A stretch of 51,065 nt of DNA from Kofleriaceae bacterium (GTDB lineage Bacteria > Myxococcota_A > Polyangia > Haliangiales > Haliangiaceae): positions 1 to 51,065 of the forward strand of contig JANTGM010000035.1 of the NCBI GenBank assembly GCA_024762925.1. The letters are read 5' to 3'. The notes beneath the pieces were generated by a model. It was not told the origin of the DNA. It was given only the letters and a program-made list of their open reading frames with translations, and searched no databases. Position numbers and translations under genes: made by a program. Shown piece by piece: positions 8,565 to 16,747 of this stretch. The first letter of the stretch is position 1. Each line of letters starts with the position of its first letter.

Positions 8565-9437
8565 TCAGGTACTCTTTGGGAGTAGCCCTGAGTACATGTC
8601 GTTGTAGCGCTGAAACCCCTTGGCCTCGCACTCCTCGAGTTCTTCCTCACTCAGCGCGAGTCGCTCACAAAGCTGTGTCACAAGCTCCGTGGTCTCCTCC
8701 GGAAGCCCCATGGCCACCTGCCGAGATAGCGCAACCAGGAACACCGCGACCTGCGAGGAATCCACAAGCCCAAGCTCCTCGACAACCAAGGGATCATGGT
8801 GGTGCTGCATCACGTGCTCAAGCGATTCAAAGAGCTTCCACTTCTGCGCAACCATCACTCCAAGGTCGCAGTGGTCAAAGCCATAGGTGTCGAATTCCAA
8901 GTCGCGCTGCGCCTCAAGGCAGGGCTCCCCCAAGACCTTGCGGTAGGACTTGCCGATGATCTGGTTCATGAGCACGGTGCCAAAGTCGTGCATCAATCCA
9001 CACAGAAACGGGTCGTCTAGATCTTTGGTGCGAACAAGCTGTGCGATGGCTTCTGAAACTGCTGCAACCTTCAATGAGTAGGACCAGAGTACCTCAGTAA
9101 ACTTCGTAGTCTTGCTACCCATCATCGCCGAAGCCATGACCAGCTTTCGCAAATCGCGCATTCCAATTCGAATCAGTGCGGCCCGCAGGTTCGTTGCGGG
9201 TCGAGATCCGTAGAAGGGTGAGCTCGCCACTCGCAAGATCTTTGCGGCAATCGCCTGGTCGGTCTGCACCAGATCATGCAACTGCGTCATGTTGAAATCG
9301 GGGTCAGTCGTTAGCTGAAGGAGCTGCTGTGCCACCGCTGGCATCGTCTCGATGCTGTCGAGCTTCTCAATCGCCAACTCAAAGTCGGAGAGGGTGGGTT
9401 TCAGGTTTCCGTAGTCTCTTGCTGCAATGACTTCCAT
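8565..9437 (-). CDS. HDOD domain signalling protein
   Basis: This 290-residue protein is almost entirely an HDOD domain, a degenerate relative of HD phosphohydrolases that usually acts as a signalling scaffold. Family features are LDSIETMPAVAQQLLQLT near residue 25-45, LVQTDQAIAAKILRVASSPFYG at about 55-75, and GLMHDFGTVLM at about 150. The start at 9437 is chosen because a strong AAGGAGG lies five bases upstream; the longer ORF start at 9464 would run into the preceding gene. It follows the lone receiver by 10 bp and precedes ftsQ by 77 bp, so it sits in the ftsQAZ transcription unit. A CheY-like receiver next to an HDOD protein suggests phospho-signalling between them. Confidence 0.9.
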   Translation of the reverse strand: MEVIAARDYGNLKPTLSDFELAIEKLDSIETMPAVAQQLLQLTTDPDFNMTQLHDLVQTDQAIAAKILRVASSPFYGSRPATNLRAALIRIGMRDLRKLVMASAMMGSKTTKFTEVLWSYSLKVAAVSEAIAQLVRTKDLDDPFLCGLMHDFGTVLMNQIIGKSYRKVLGEPCLEAQRDLEFDTYGFDHCDLGVMVAQKWKLFESLEHVMQHHHDPLVVEELGLVDSSQVAVFLVALSRQVAMGLPEETTELVTQLCERLALSEEELEECEAKGFQRYNDMYSGLLPKST

Positions 9438-9447
9438 GATGTCCTCC

Positions 9448-9834
9448 TTATTGAGCCACCGCAATCGCCGGTCCGCTTAGCTGACGACTGATCACATCCC
9501 GCAGTTTGTCATTTGCGAGGGGTTTGAGAATGTAGTAGCGAACTCCAGCTGATTTCGCCTGTGCAAGCCGCGAACGCGCGGTAACTGCGCTTATGGCTAT
9601 TACCAGTGGCGAAACTGAGAGTTTTCCCAATGCTTCCGCAAACTGCAGTCCCGACAAGCGAGGCAGGATTAGGTCCAAAGTCACAATGGTCGGTGGATTT
9701 GCTTTGGCAGCTCGCATTGCACTAATGCCGTCTGCGAATACTCCCGAGATGAGGTAATTGTGCTCCTCAAAAGCCTCGGCGATGGAACGCGCCACCGTTG
9801 GGGAGCTCTCTGCGATGATGACTGATTTGCTCAT
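9448..9834 (-). CDS. Single-domain response regulator (CheY-like)
   Basis: A 128-residue receiver with no output domain. The phospho-acceptor Asp lies in VTLDLILPRLSG (about residue 53), the switch Ser in AISAV and the conserved Lys in ILKP. The usual N-terminal acidic pair is reduced to Glu-Ser (IIAESSPTV), so metal binding may be altered. The start at 9834 is preceded by AGGAG at good spacing, whereas the longer ORF runs into the ATPase gene. It begins 7 bp after the PilB-like gene ends and ends 10 bp before the HDOD gene. It probably carries a signal to the ATPase, the HDOD protein or the zinc-ribbon protein. Confidence 0.92.
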   Translation of the reverse strand: MSKSVIIAESSPTVARSIAEAFEEHNYLISGVFADGISAMRAAKANPPTIVTLDLILPRLSGLQFAEALGKLSVSPLVIAISAVTARSRLAQAKSAGVRYYILKPLANDKLRDVISRQLSGPAIAVAQ

Positions 9835-9841
9835 TGGGCTC

Positions 9842-11572
9842 CTATAGGTTGACAACTCGGTGGAGTTCCTCGGCCGTCGTTCGACCGGCAAAGACTTGTT
9901 CCAAGGCGCTTGTTCGTAGATCTTTCATTCCATTTGCCATCGCTAGCGTACGTATCTGAAGTGTGGTCGCGTCTTCGCCTATGAGGCTTCGCATCTCGTC
10001 ATCAACAACAAGGAGCTCGTGAATCGCGATTCGACCCTTGTATCCAGATCCTTCACACACACCACAACCTCTACCGGCCATCAGCTTGATGTCCTTGAGC
10101 CCACCGCCTGGGACAAGCGCCTCAAGTTCTGAGGGCGATGCGGTGTAGCGCACTCTGCATTCGGTGCAAACGGCCCTCAGAAGCCGCTGTGCCAGAATCG
10201 CTTGCAACGAAGGAGCAATCAGTGGTCTGGGCACGCCCATTTCGATCAACCGATGCACCGCTGCCGCTGCGTCATTGGTGTGCAAGGTCGAGAGCAGCAA
10301 GTGCCCTGTCACCGCCGCCTCCGCAGCAATGCACCCCGTCTCATGATCTCGAATCTCGCCAACTAAGATAATGTCTGGATCCTGTCTCAGAATCGCCCGC
10401 AGAGCGGCGGGAAAGGTCACTCCGCGTTTCTTGTTGATTGGAACTTGGTTGAGACCTGCGATCTCATATTCGATCGGGTCTTCCACAGTCACTACGTTCA
10501 CCTCGTCCGAGACGCGCTCCATGAGCGCTGCATAGAGGGTCGTACTCTTGCCCGAACCGGTTGGCCCGGTCACTAGCACCATGCCTTGTGAGCGCTGAAT
10601 CTCTGCACGAAACGATGCCAGTAACTCCTCGTCCATGCCCAATCCGCCCAGGTCGCGGTCAAGCATGGTGTGACCAAGAAGGCGAATCACGACCTTTTCA
10701 CCACTCGCCACGGGAAGACAAGAGACACGCATGTCGACCGATCTGCCGCTCATCTTTGTTCGCACTCGGCCGTCTTGCGGCGAGTACCGTTCCGCGATGT
10801 CCAACTTCGCCAGCACCTTGACACGAGAAACAATCCACGGACAAAGCACGATGGGATAGCTCGGTCCAACGCGCAAAATGCCATCAACGCGAAAGCGAAC
10901 CCGCACCTGCCCGCCGTATGGCTCAATGTGAATGTCGGAGGCGCCCGCGTGAATCGCATGGGCGAAAAGCCTGTCCACCAACTCGACAATCTTGCCAGCT
11001 TCACCGCCTTCTTTGAGCGCGAGCAGATCGCTCTCGGAAAGCGTCGCCACTTCGCTCTCTTCGATGTGTTCGAGCTCCGAGGTATCCGCTGCCATGTAGT
11101 ACACCCGGATCGCTTCCGCGATCTGAGTCGGCGGAACGACGAGAAGCCGAATGGGCCCGCTCACGAGCCTGCGAATATGGTCGTAGACATCAATTTCCCG
11201 AGGGTCGGTGATGCCGATGTACACTTCGTCTCCGGCGCGTGTGAGAGGAATCAGCTGATACCGCTCTGCGAGTTCTTCTGGGATGATCGTAAATAGGTCG
11301 CGATCGATCGTGAAGTCACTCAGCTCGGCTGCTGCAAGCCCAAAGAGTCCCCCAACAAGCTCGGCCCACAGCGGCTCTTCGATGAGTTCTGCGAGCACCA
11401 ACCGCCAACCAGGCGTGGGCGAGTCGTAGTCCGCGTCTTCGAGAATCGACATCGCAGTGACCTGGTCCACGCAGTCGTCGGCGACGAGTTGGTCCAGGAG
11501 CTTGCGGTCGATGACCTTCGCTTGATCGACTCGCGGCCGTTGAATAATCCAGTTATCAGCCAAAGAGGGCAT
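9842..11572 (-). CDS. PilB/GspE-type secretion ATPase, orphan
   Basis: This 576-residue hexameric ATPase belongs to the family that drives type IV pilus extension or type II secretion. After a diverged N-terminal T2SSE_N/MshEN-like region (about residues 1-150) come Walker A GPTGSGKSTTLY, the Asp box VEDPIEYE, Walker B DPDIILVGEIRD, the His box LLLSTLHTNDA, and the four-cysteine zinc site (CTEC and CGVC). All motor motifs are intact. The N-terminal region lacks a clear RLG c-di-GMP signature. No pilin, PilC, PilM-Q or PilT gene lies nearby, so the partner machine is elsewhere. Its start overlaps the end of the zinc-ribbon gene by 17 bp in another frame, which indicates coupled translation. 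Confidence 0.9.
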   Translation of the reverse strand: MPSLADNWIIQRPRVDQAKVIDRKLLDQLVADDCVDQVTAMSILEDADYDSPTPGWRLVLAELIEEPLWAELVGGLFGLAAAELSDFTIDRDLFTIIPEELAERYQLIPLTRAGDEVYIGITDPREIDVYDHIRRLVSGPIRLLVVPPTQIAEAIRVYYMAADTSELEHIEESEVATLSESDLLALKEGGEAGKIVELVDRLFAHAIHAGASDIHIEPYGGQVRVRFRVDGILRVGPSYPIVLCPWIVSRVKVLAKLDIAERYSPQDGRVRTKMSGRSVDMRVSCLPVASGEKVVIRLLGHTMLDRDLGGLGMDEELLASFRAEIQRSQGMVLVTGPTGSGKSTTLYAALMERVSDEVNVVTVEDPIEYEIAGLNQVPINKKRGVTFPAALRAILRQDPDIILVGEIRDHETGCIAAEAAVTGHLLLSTLHTNDAAAAVHRLIEMGVPRPLIAPSLQAILAQRLLRAVCTECRVRYTASPSELEALVPGGGLKDIKLMAGRGCGVCEGSGYKGRIAIHELLVVDDEMRSLIGEDATTLQIRTLAMANGMKDLRTSALEQVFAGRTTAEELHRVVNL

Positions 11573-11987
11573 CGATTTGGTCCTGTCCTAAATCATCGGC
11601 AGTGGCATCCCCAGACTTTTTCGGAATGGGTGGTGGCTTGCCGGCGTGGGTTACATTGCTACTGTTCAAATCGGAAAGCTTGCGCGCTAGTGCTCGCGCC
11701 CCCGGATCTAGCGGTGGTGGCTTGGGAGGTTTCCCCGCAGCAACTGGCGGCGATTGTGTTTGCTGCTGATTAGCGACGAGGGAGAAGCTAGAGAGATCCG
11801 CTCCGCAGCCTCCGCAATACAAGTCAGCTATGGCATTGCCAAAGTCGCAGCCCCCGCAGGCAACAACGATCTTGGCTCCACACGCTCGGCAGAACCTGCG
11901 ATTCCAGGGGTTGTCGGTGCCACATGATTCGCACCCACGACCTATTCCCTCACTTGCCAGTTTCATCCCACACACAAATTCGGACAT
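11556..11987 (-). CDS. Double zinc-ribbon protein with FliM/CheZ-like tail
   Basis: The protein (about 143 residues from the ATG at 11987; a start at 12017 is also possible) opens with two tandem CxxC...CxxC zinc ribbons (CESC/CRAC and CGGC/CGGC). A Pro/Ala/Gln-rich linker follows. The last residues read DDLGQDQIDALFG. That tail resembles the N-terminal peptide of FliM (SQxEIDALL) and the C-terminal tail of CheZ, both known CheY-docking peptides. With a lone CheY-like receiver two genes away, a docking role is a reasonable inference. The gene overlaps the ATPase start by 17 bp and is probably the first gene of the module. Function is otherwise unknown. Confidence 0.75.
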   Translation of the reverse strand: MSEFVCGMKLASEGIGRGCESCGTDNPWNRRFCRACGAKIVVACGGCDFGNAIADLYCGGCGADLSSFSLVANQQQTQSPPVAAGKPPKPPPLDPGARALARKLSDLNSSNVTHAGKPPPIPKKSGDATADDLGQDQIDALFG

Positions 11988-12201
11988 TCTGGCGAGATCT
12001 TTATCCACCACCCACATTCCGCTACAGGATTCAAATGCTTGTAATTACTCACTTCCGTGGTTCAAGTGCGTGTGGATTGCCATCACTGTGGTGGTATTTG
12101 TGGGGTACTGTGTGGGGAGATCTCGAATTGGCTCCCCAAAACCCCCCATTCATCGATATAGTTTAGGTAGCTTGATTTTGTAGTGATGGAGAGAGTTCCT
12201 C
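11988..12201. promoter_or_regulatory. Divergent intergenic region of the inserted module
   Basis: This 214-bp stretch separates the minus-strand zinc-ribbon/ATPase module from the plus-strand receiver/PilZ-like gene and must hold promoters for both. The part near 12080-12180 is G/T-rich with runs of GTGG and then a CCCC-rich stretch. A TATAGT-like sequence near 12157 could be a -10 element, but no matching -35 is evident. I see no clear operator palindrome and no ORF with coding character. Confidence 0.4.
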
Positions 12202-13260
12202 ATGCGCATTCTGATACTCGACGACAGCAAATCGTACGGTGACTTACTTGCAAGTGCTTGCAAGAAGCTTGGCCACCAGAGCGTCGTAAAACAAGATCCT
12301 GCTGAGACGCTCGCGCATCTCAAATCGGAAGAGGTGGACGCCTTCTTTGTCGACTTGGATATGCCCAAAATGAAGGGCACCGTCTTTGCGACGTTGGTGC
12401 GACAACAAGGATGCACGGTGCCAATCGCCATCTGCACAGGTAGCTGCGTAGACGAAGCGCTCACAGCAAAAGCCTCACGTATGGGTCAGGTGTTGCCAAA
12501 GATTTGGACGCACTCCGATCTTCGGATGGTATTGCAAGCCCTTCAACGAGAAGGGCAGGCAGACTCATTGCCGCCAAGCGAACTCGTTGTCAATCTGCCC
12601 GCACACGACGGTCAGGAAGAAGACACTCGCAATGACTCCAAGTCCGTCCGCAAGCTTGCCAGTGGAACGGGTGCTACTGCGAAAAACTCCTACGACAGGG
12701 CCAAGGCCAGGCCCAGAGGACGTGGATCCTCGGTTAGCAAGCGCAAGGGGCCTCCACGCGTGCACGTTCGGTGTTCGGCATGGGAACAGATTCGCAAGCT
12801 CTGCAGCGATGTGATGGGTGGCGCTAGCATGATTACCGTTCGAGCTCAGGCCAACTTGGCAAACGACCAGAGTGTTGTGCTGGCCTTGGCGCTTCCTGAT
12901 GACACGGTGGTCTCGATTGGCGCCAAAATCGTTGACACACGTACGGCCGGTTCCGATGGAAAGCGCCCATATCAGCTCGATCTGGTTGGTTTTGGCAGTA
13001 ATGAGATGGCGTTCTTGCTTGAGCGCTGCGACGAGAACGAGTCGACTGAACCCGACAACCCCAAGCCAACAACCAACCCCAAGCCAACAACCAACCCCAA
13101 GCCAACAACCGAGGCCAAGCCAACAACCGAGCGACCGAGACCGAGGGTGGCGTTGGCTCCAAGCACACCGGCCGACACTCGTCCGAGTATTCCAGAGAGC
13201 ATCGATGCCGTCGACATCAAGAACGCCCCAAGCTACGCCCCAAAAATTTCTTGGGACTAG
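12202..13260 (+). CDS. Receiver protein with PilZ-like C-terminal domain
   Basis: The N-terminal receiver (about residues 1-118) is complete: acidic pair in LILDDSKS, phospho-acceptor in FFVDLDMP, switch Thr in AICTGS and Lys in VLPK. After a basic linker (about 130-185) a domain at about 190-275 resembles the PilZ/TIGR02266 family common in myxobacteria (ITVRAQANLANDQSVVLALALP, YQLDLVGFG). The RxxxR and D/NxSxxG c-di-GMP motifs are not clearly present, so ligand binding is doubtful. A short repeat, NPKPTT-like, and a disordered tail follow. Its TAG overlaps the TAG of the convergent ddl gene, so the two ends share bases 13257-13260. It sits opposite to the division cluster, in the break between ddl and the ATPase module. 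Confidence 0.8.
   Translation: MRILILDDSKSYGDLLASACKKLGHQSVVKQDPAETLAHLKSEEVDAFFVDLDMPKMKGTVFATLVRQQGCTVPIAICTGSCVDEALTAKASRMGQVLPKIWTHSDLRMVLQALQREGQADSLPPSELVVNLPAHDGQEEDTRNDSKSVRKLASGTGATAKNSYDRAKARPRGRGSSVSKRKGPPRVHVRCSAWEQIRKLCSDVMGGASMITVRAQANLANDQSVVLALALPDDTVVSIGAKIVDTRTAGSDGKRPYQLDLVGFGSNEMAFLLERCDENESTEPDNPKPTTNPKPTTNPKPTTEAKPTTERPRPRVALAPSTPADTRPSIPESIDAVDIKNAPSYAPKISWD
13057..13128 (+). repeat. 18-bp tandem repeat (NPKPTT) in receiver gene
   Basis: Three identical 18-bp units at 13057, 13075 and 13093 encode Asn-Pro-Lys-Pro-Thr-Thr. A fourth unit at 13111 has two changes at its start and encodes Glu-Ala-Lys-Pro-Thr-Thr. The unit is a whole number of codons, so copy-number change would lengthen or shorten the tail without a frameshift. 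Confidence 0.95.
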
Positions 13261-14150
13261 ATTGCAGCGAGCAAGATGCGCTCGCACAGCGCTGGGTAAT
13301 CAATGCCTGCGTACTTTGCGACCTTTGGCATTAGGCTCTGCCCTGTCATTCCGGGCAACGTGTTGACCTCTAGCACAAACGCCTCGCCGTTTTCGCGCAC
13401 TCGAATGTCCACGCGCGAGTAGCTTTCGCAACCAAGAGCTCTGTGCGCACCAAGGGCAAGCGCGCTGAGCTTCTCGCAAAGTGTCTCTGGTAGTTCTGCG
13501 GGAATCAGATACTCCGTGTCATCACGCAAGTACTTGGCTTCGTAATCGTAGAAACCTTTGCTGGTTCGCACCTCAATCGTACCGAGCGCTTGGTCTCCAA
13601 GAATCCCAACAAAGACTTCGTGGCCTTCAATGTATTCCTCGATCAGAACAATTCCGCCTTGCTCTTTGGCGAGAGCAAGAGCGTCATCAACCTCGTCAGC
13701 GTTTCGCACAACACTCACGCCAACCGAGGAGCCTTCGCTTGCGGGTTTAACGGCGATCGGATAGTCAATGCGAATCGCTTCGTCAGGATTCCAGATTTGC
13801 CATGCGGGCGTTGCGATACCGTGAGACTCGAAGACTCGCTTGGAGGCAACCTTGTCCATCGCCAAAGCAGAAGACAGAACGCCCGAGCCTGTGCAGGCAA
13901 TGCCAAGGCATTGGAGAAGGCCTTGCACAGCCCCATCTTCGCCGCAGGTGCCATGAAGCGCATTCCACACAACTTCGACCTTTGCCTCTTCGAGAAGCAT
14001 GGGAAGAGAAGTTCCGGGCTTCCAGTCGAGAGCGATTGCCCTGTAGCCAAGTTCGGTGAGCGCATCGAAGACGCCCTTGCCGGTCTTGAGCGACACTTCG
14101 CGCTCGCTACTAGGGCCGCCCATGAGTACTGCGATTCGCTTAGTCTTCAC
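13257..14150 (-). CDS. ddl: D-alanine--D-alanine ligase
   Basis: This ATP-grasp enzyme joins two D-Ala molecules for the peptidoglycan stem. N-terminal MGGPSSEREVS (about residues 9-19) and HGTCGEDGAVQ (about 65-75) are family signatures. The ATP-grasp core has KPASEGSSVGV, EEYIEGHEV and the metal-binding end LEVNTLPGMTGQSLMP. The 297-residue length fits Ddl. The start is GTG at 14150: the longer ORF runs 102 bp into murB without similarity. The GTG lies 11 bp inside the end of murB. The TAG stop overlaps the stop of the convergent receiver gene. Order murC-murB-ddl is typical of the dcw cluster, but here ftsQ does not follow directly. Confidence 0.96.
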   Translation of the reverse strand: MKTKRIAVLMGGPSSEREVSLKTGKGVFDALTELGYRAIALDWKPGTSLPMLLEEAKVEVVWNALHGTCGEDGAVQGLLQCLGIACTGSGVLSSALAMDKVASKRVFESHGIATPAWQIWNPDEAIRIDYPIAVKPASEGSSVGVSVVRNADEVDDALALAKEQGGIVLIEEYIEGHEVFVGILGDQALGTIEVRTSKGFYDYEAKYLRDDTEYLIPAELPETLCEKLSALALGAHRALGCESYSRVDIRVRENGEAFVLEVNTLPGMTGQSLMPKVAKYAGIDYPALCERILLAAI

Positions 14151-15051
14151 CGATGCACTTCCATTCCAAAACCAGTTCCACTCCGTGTTCGGCAAGGACC
14201 TTGGCTTTTGCTTCGGCGACGAGGGCAAGCATGTCCGCTGCCTTTGCATCACCGTGATTCACAAACCAGTTTGCATGGGCGGGTGAGCATTCAGCGGCTC
14301 CCACTCGCGTGCCCTTTAACCCCACAGACTCGATCAGACGCCCAGCGTAGTCACCCTCTGGGTTCTTGAAGACTGAGCCTGCGTTGTTGGCTCCCTTCGG
14401 CTCGCGCTCTTTGCGGCGCGCGCGCAACCCAGCCACGACTTCCTTGATCTCAGCCAGAGGTCGCGGCCAGAGCGTAAGAGTCGCGCTCAAGACAACCTCA
14501 TCCACGGGTAGAGCAGAACCGCGATAGACAAACTTGCACTCCTCATTCGTGCGAGTCACCGTCTCGCCATCGGTCAGCCGAAGTGAGCGTACGCTGGTTG
14601 TGACGTCCTTGAACTCGCCGAGGTACGTCCCTGCATTCATAACCAAGCCACCACCGACCGAGCCCGGAACACCGCCCAAGAACTCGAGGCCACCCAACTC
14701 CCACTTAGTCACCGAACTAAGAAGTTTTCCGGTTGATACCCCAGCGTCCACGACTACAACGTTGTCGCGAACCCGTTCGAGATTGCGGAGTGCACGTGTT
14801 GCAATGACGACGCCTCGGATTCCCCCATCACGAACGAGCAGGTTCGAGCCGCCGCCAACCGTCGTCATAGGAATGCCTTCCGCCAGACACCATTGAACGA
14901 TCGCAACTAGCATGTTTGTGTCGCGAGCCTCGATATAGGCGTCTGCTGGGCCACCGATCTTGAGCGTCGTGTGACGTCTCATGGGTTCAGCAAAGCGCAC
15001 ATCCTCCCCACAGAGGGAAAGCAGCTGCGTTTGCTGGTTCTCGCTAAGCAA
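14140..15051 (-). CDS. murB: UDP-N-acetylenolpyruvoylglucosamine reductase
   Basis: MurB is a cytoplasmic FAD enzyme that reduces UDP-GlcNAc-enolpyruvate to UDP-MurNAc. The FAD-binding part has TTLKIGGPAD (about residues 28-37) and TVGGGSNLLVRD (about 63-74). The middle holds GVPGSVGGGLVMNAGTY. The catalytic Ser lies in NNAGSVFKNPEGDYAGRLIE (about 222-240). At 303 residues it matches the shorter type II MurB. It starts 5 bp after murC ends and overlaps ddl by 11 bp. Confidence 0.97.
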   Translation of the reverse strand: MLSENQQTQLLSLCGEDVRFAEPMRRHTTLKIGGPADAYIEARDTNMLVAIVQWCLAEGIPMTTVGGGSNLLVRDGGIRGVVIATRALRNLERVRDNVVVVDAGVSTGKLLSSVTKWELGGLEFLGGVPGSVGGGLVMNAGTYLGEFKDVTTSVRSLRLTDGETVTRTNEECKFVYRGSALPVDEVVLSATLTLWPRPLAEIKEVVAGLRARRKEREPKGANNAGSVFKNPEGDYAGRLIESVGLKGTRVGAAECSPAHANWFVNHGDAKAADMLALVAEAKAKVLAEHGVELVLEWKCIGED

Positions 15052-15056
15052 GTGCC

Positions 15057-16475
15057 TTACCGAGTGGCGAGGTTCTTCTGTTTTGCAACCGAACCTTTGG
15101 CCTCAAGGACCTCGATCAAGTCGTTGCATGTGAGCTGAATGTCGCCAGCGCCAAGCGTGATGACAATATCACCAGGTCGCACCAGGTCCGCTATTGCCTC
15201 AGCCAGATCCTCGCGCTTGGCTATGTAGCGAACATCCTCGTGATCGTTGTTTCGAATCGCTTTTGCGAGTTCTTCTGAGCTTGCGCCCTCGATCGGAGCT
15301 TCCCCCGCCGAAAAGACATCACAGATGAGTACCTTGTCAGCATCGTAGAACGAGCGGGCAAACTCGTGGAATTGGTCTTTGGTGCGTGTGTAGCGGTGTG
15401 GCTGAAATGCTGCGATCACGCGTTGCCCTGCATAGCCAGCCCGGGCACCTTGTAACGTGGCCTTCACTTCGGTGGGGTGATGTCCAAAATCATCGATGAT
15501 GGTCACTCCCCCAATTTCGGCCCGAAGTGTGAAACGACGTTGGATTCCCTCAAAATCGGCGAGCGCGTCAACCACCGTGGCAAACGGAATGTCCAGCGAG
15601 CTGCAGACTGCCAAGACAGCGAGCGCGTTGAGCACATTGTGTGTTCCAGGTAGCGGAATGTGAATCTCGCCGAGCTCGCGAGCGTGATGCCACGCGATGA
15701 ACGTGCAGCCAAGGCCATCATACCGAATGTTGCGAGCACGAAAGTCAGCTTGGGCGATGGTTCCGTATGTCACAAAGCGCTTTCGCACCTCGGGGAGAAT
15801 GCTCAGAACAGCCGCATTGTCCACACAGAGGGCGGCCTGGCCGTAAAATGGAACGCGATTGATGAAATCGACAAATGCCTTCTTGACGTTTTCGAACGAG
15901 CCATAGTGATCGAGATGCTCTGCATCCATGTTCGTCACAACGGCAAGCGTTGGGTCGAGGCGAAGAAAGGATCCATCACTCTCATCTGCTTCAGCTACGA
16001 GATATTCTGATGTACCAAAGCGCGCATTGGCCAAGCCGAAGCTGTTGACGCGACCGCCAATAACAGCGGTGGGGTCGAGTCCGGCCTTGGTTAGCACGTG
16101 CGCGATCATCGTAGTGGTGGTTGTCTTTCCGTGTGAGCCCGCGACCGTGATGCCGGTCTTTGAACGCATGAGTTCACCAAGCATCTCAGCGCGCGGAATG
16201 ACGGGAATGCGCCGGGCGTGGGCAGCTTCCACCTCTGGGTTGTAGCCCTTGATCGCCGTTGAGGTCACAACGACTTCTGCTTCTTGCAAGTTGTCTGCGT
16301 TGTGACCGTAGTTAATCACTGCGCCCTGCTTGGCGAGGTGCTTGGTGATTTCATTCTCCTGAATGTCGGACCCTGAAACTCGATAGCCGCGGTTGAGCAA
16401 CACTTCGGCAATACCCGACATGCCCATGCCACCAATGCCAACGAAGTGAACCTGAATGTCTGTGTTTTGAAACAT
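15057..16475 (-). CDS. murC: UDP-N-acetylmuramate--L-alanine ligase
   Basis: MurC adds L-Ala to UDP-MurNAc, the first step of the peptide stem. The Rossmann start is HFVGIGGMGMSGIAEVL (about residues 10-26), the ATP P-loop is GSHGKTTTTTM (about 108-118), and the Mur-ligase signatures ADESDGSFL and FGHHPTEVKAT follow. The length of 472 residues from the ATG at 16475 fits the family. The open frame extends 60 codons further upstream without similarity, so the internal ATG is preferred, although its ribosome site is weak. It is the first gene of the murC-murB-ddl run. Confidence 0.95.
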   Translation of the reverse strand: MFQNTDIQVHFVGIGGMGMSGIAEVLLNRGYRVSGSDIQENEITKHLAKQGAVINYGHNADNLQEAEVVVTSTAIKGYNPEVEAAHARRIPVIPRAEMLGELMRSKTGITVAGSHGKTTTTTMIAHVLTKAGLDPTAVIGGRVNSFGLANARFGTSEYLVAEADESDGSFLRLDPTLAVVTNMDAEHLDHYGSFENVKKAFVDFINRVPFYGQAALCVDNAAVLSILPEVRKRFVTYGTIAQADFRARNIRYDGLGCTFIAWHHARELGEIHIPLPGTHNVLNALAVLAVCSSLDIPFATVVDALADFEGIQRRFTLRAEIGGVTIIDDFGHHPTEVKATLQGARAGYAGQRVIAAFQPHRYTRTKDQFHEFARSFYDADKVLICDVFSAGEAPIEGASSEELAKAIRNNDHEDVRYIAKREDLAEAIADLVRPGDIVITLGAGDIQLTCNDLIEVLEAKGSVAKQKNLATR

Positions 16476-16747
16476 GGTTTTCTCGTGAAGGGAGCGCGAC
16501 TCCCCGGTCGCTTTTAGCAGATTCATTTCGAGATTGGAGTTCTCTCGTAACCTTATGATGTTACTAGTTAAGCAGCTCTTGGTATCGCCCATCTTGCCCA
16601 CATAGGTAGAACGTCTGAGGTGGCGGAGTATTCCCTTATGCACAACGCTGAGCACTCAGCCACGTTTGTCAATGCCACGGGTCGGCGGTTCTTGTTCCCC
16701 AAGCTCAAGTGGATAACCAAACCGATGGGGTCTATGATTGGTGATTC
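16476..16747. promoter_or_regulatory. Divergent region between murC and GGDEF-EAL gene
   Basis: About 270 bp without a convincing gene. It should contain the promoter of the murC run and of the plus-strand c-di-GMP gene. I see an inverted repeat gtaac...gttac near 16548-16565 and a small hairpin gctgag-ca-ctcagc at 16647-16660. No clear -35/-10 pair stands out. Confidence 0.35.

Noticed and set aside
16476-16655. Longer N-terminus of MurC
   Set aside because: The extra 60 codons have no MurC similarity and run through the divergent promoter region.
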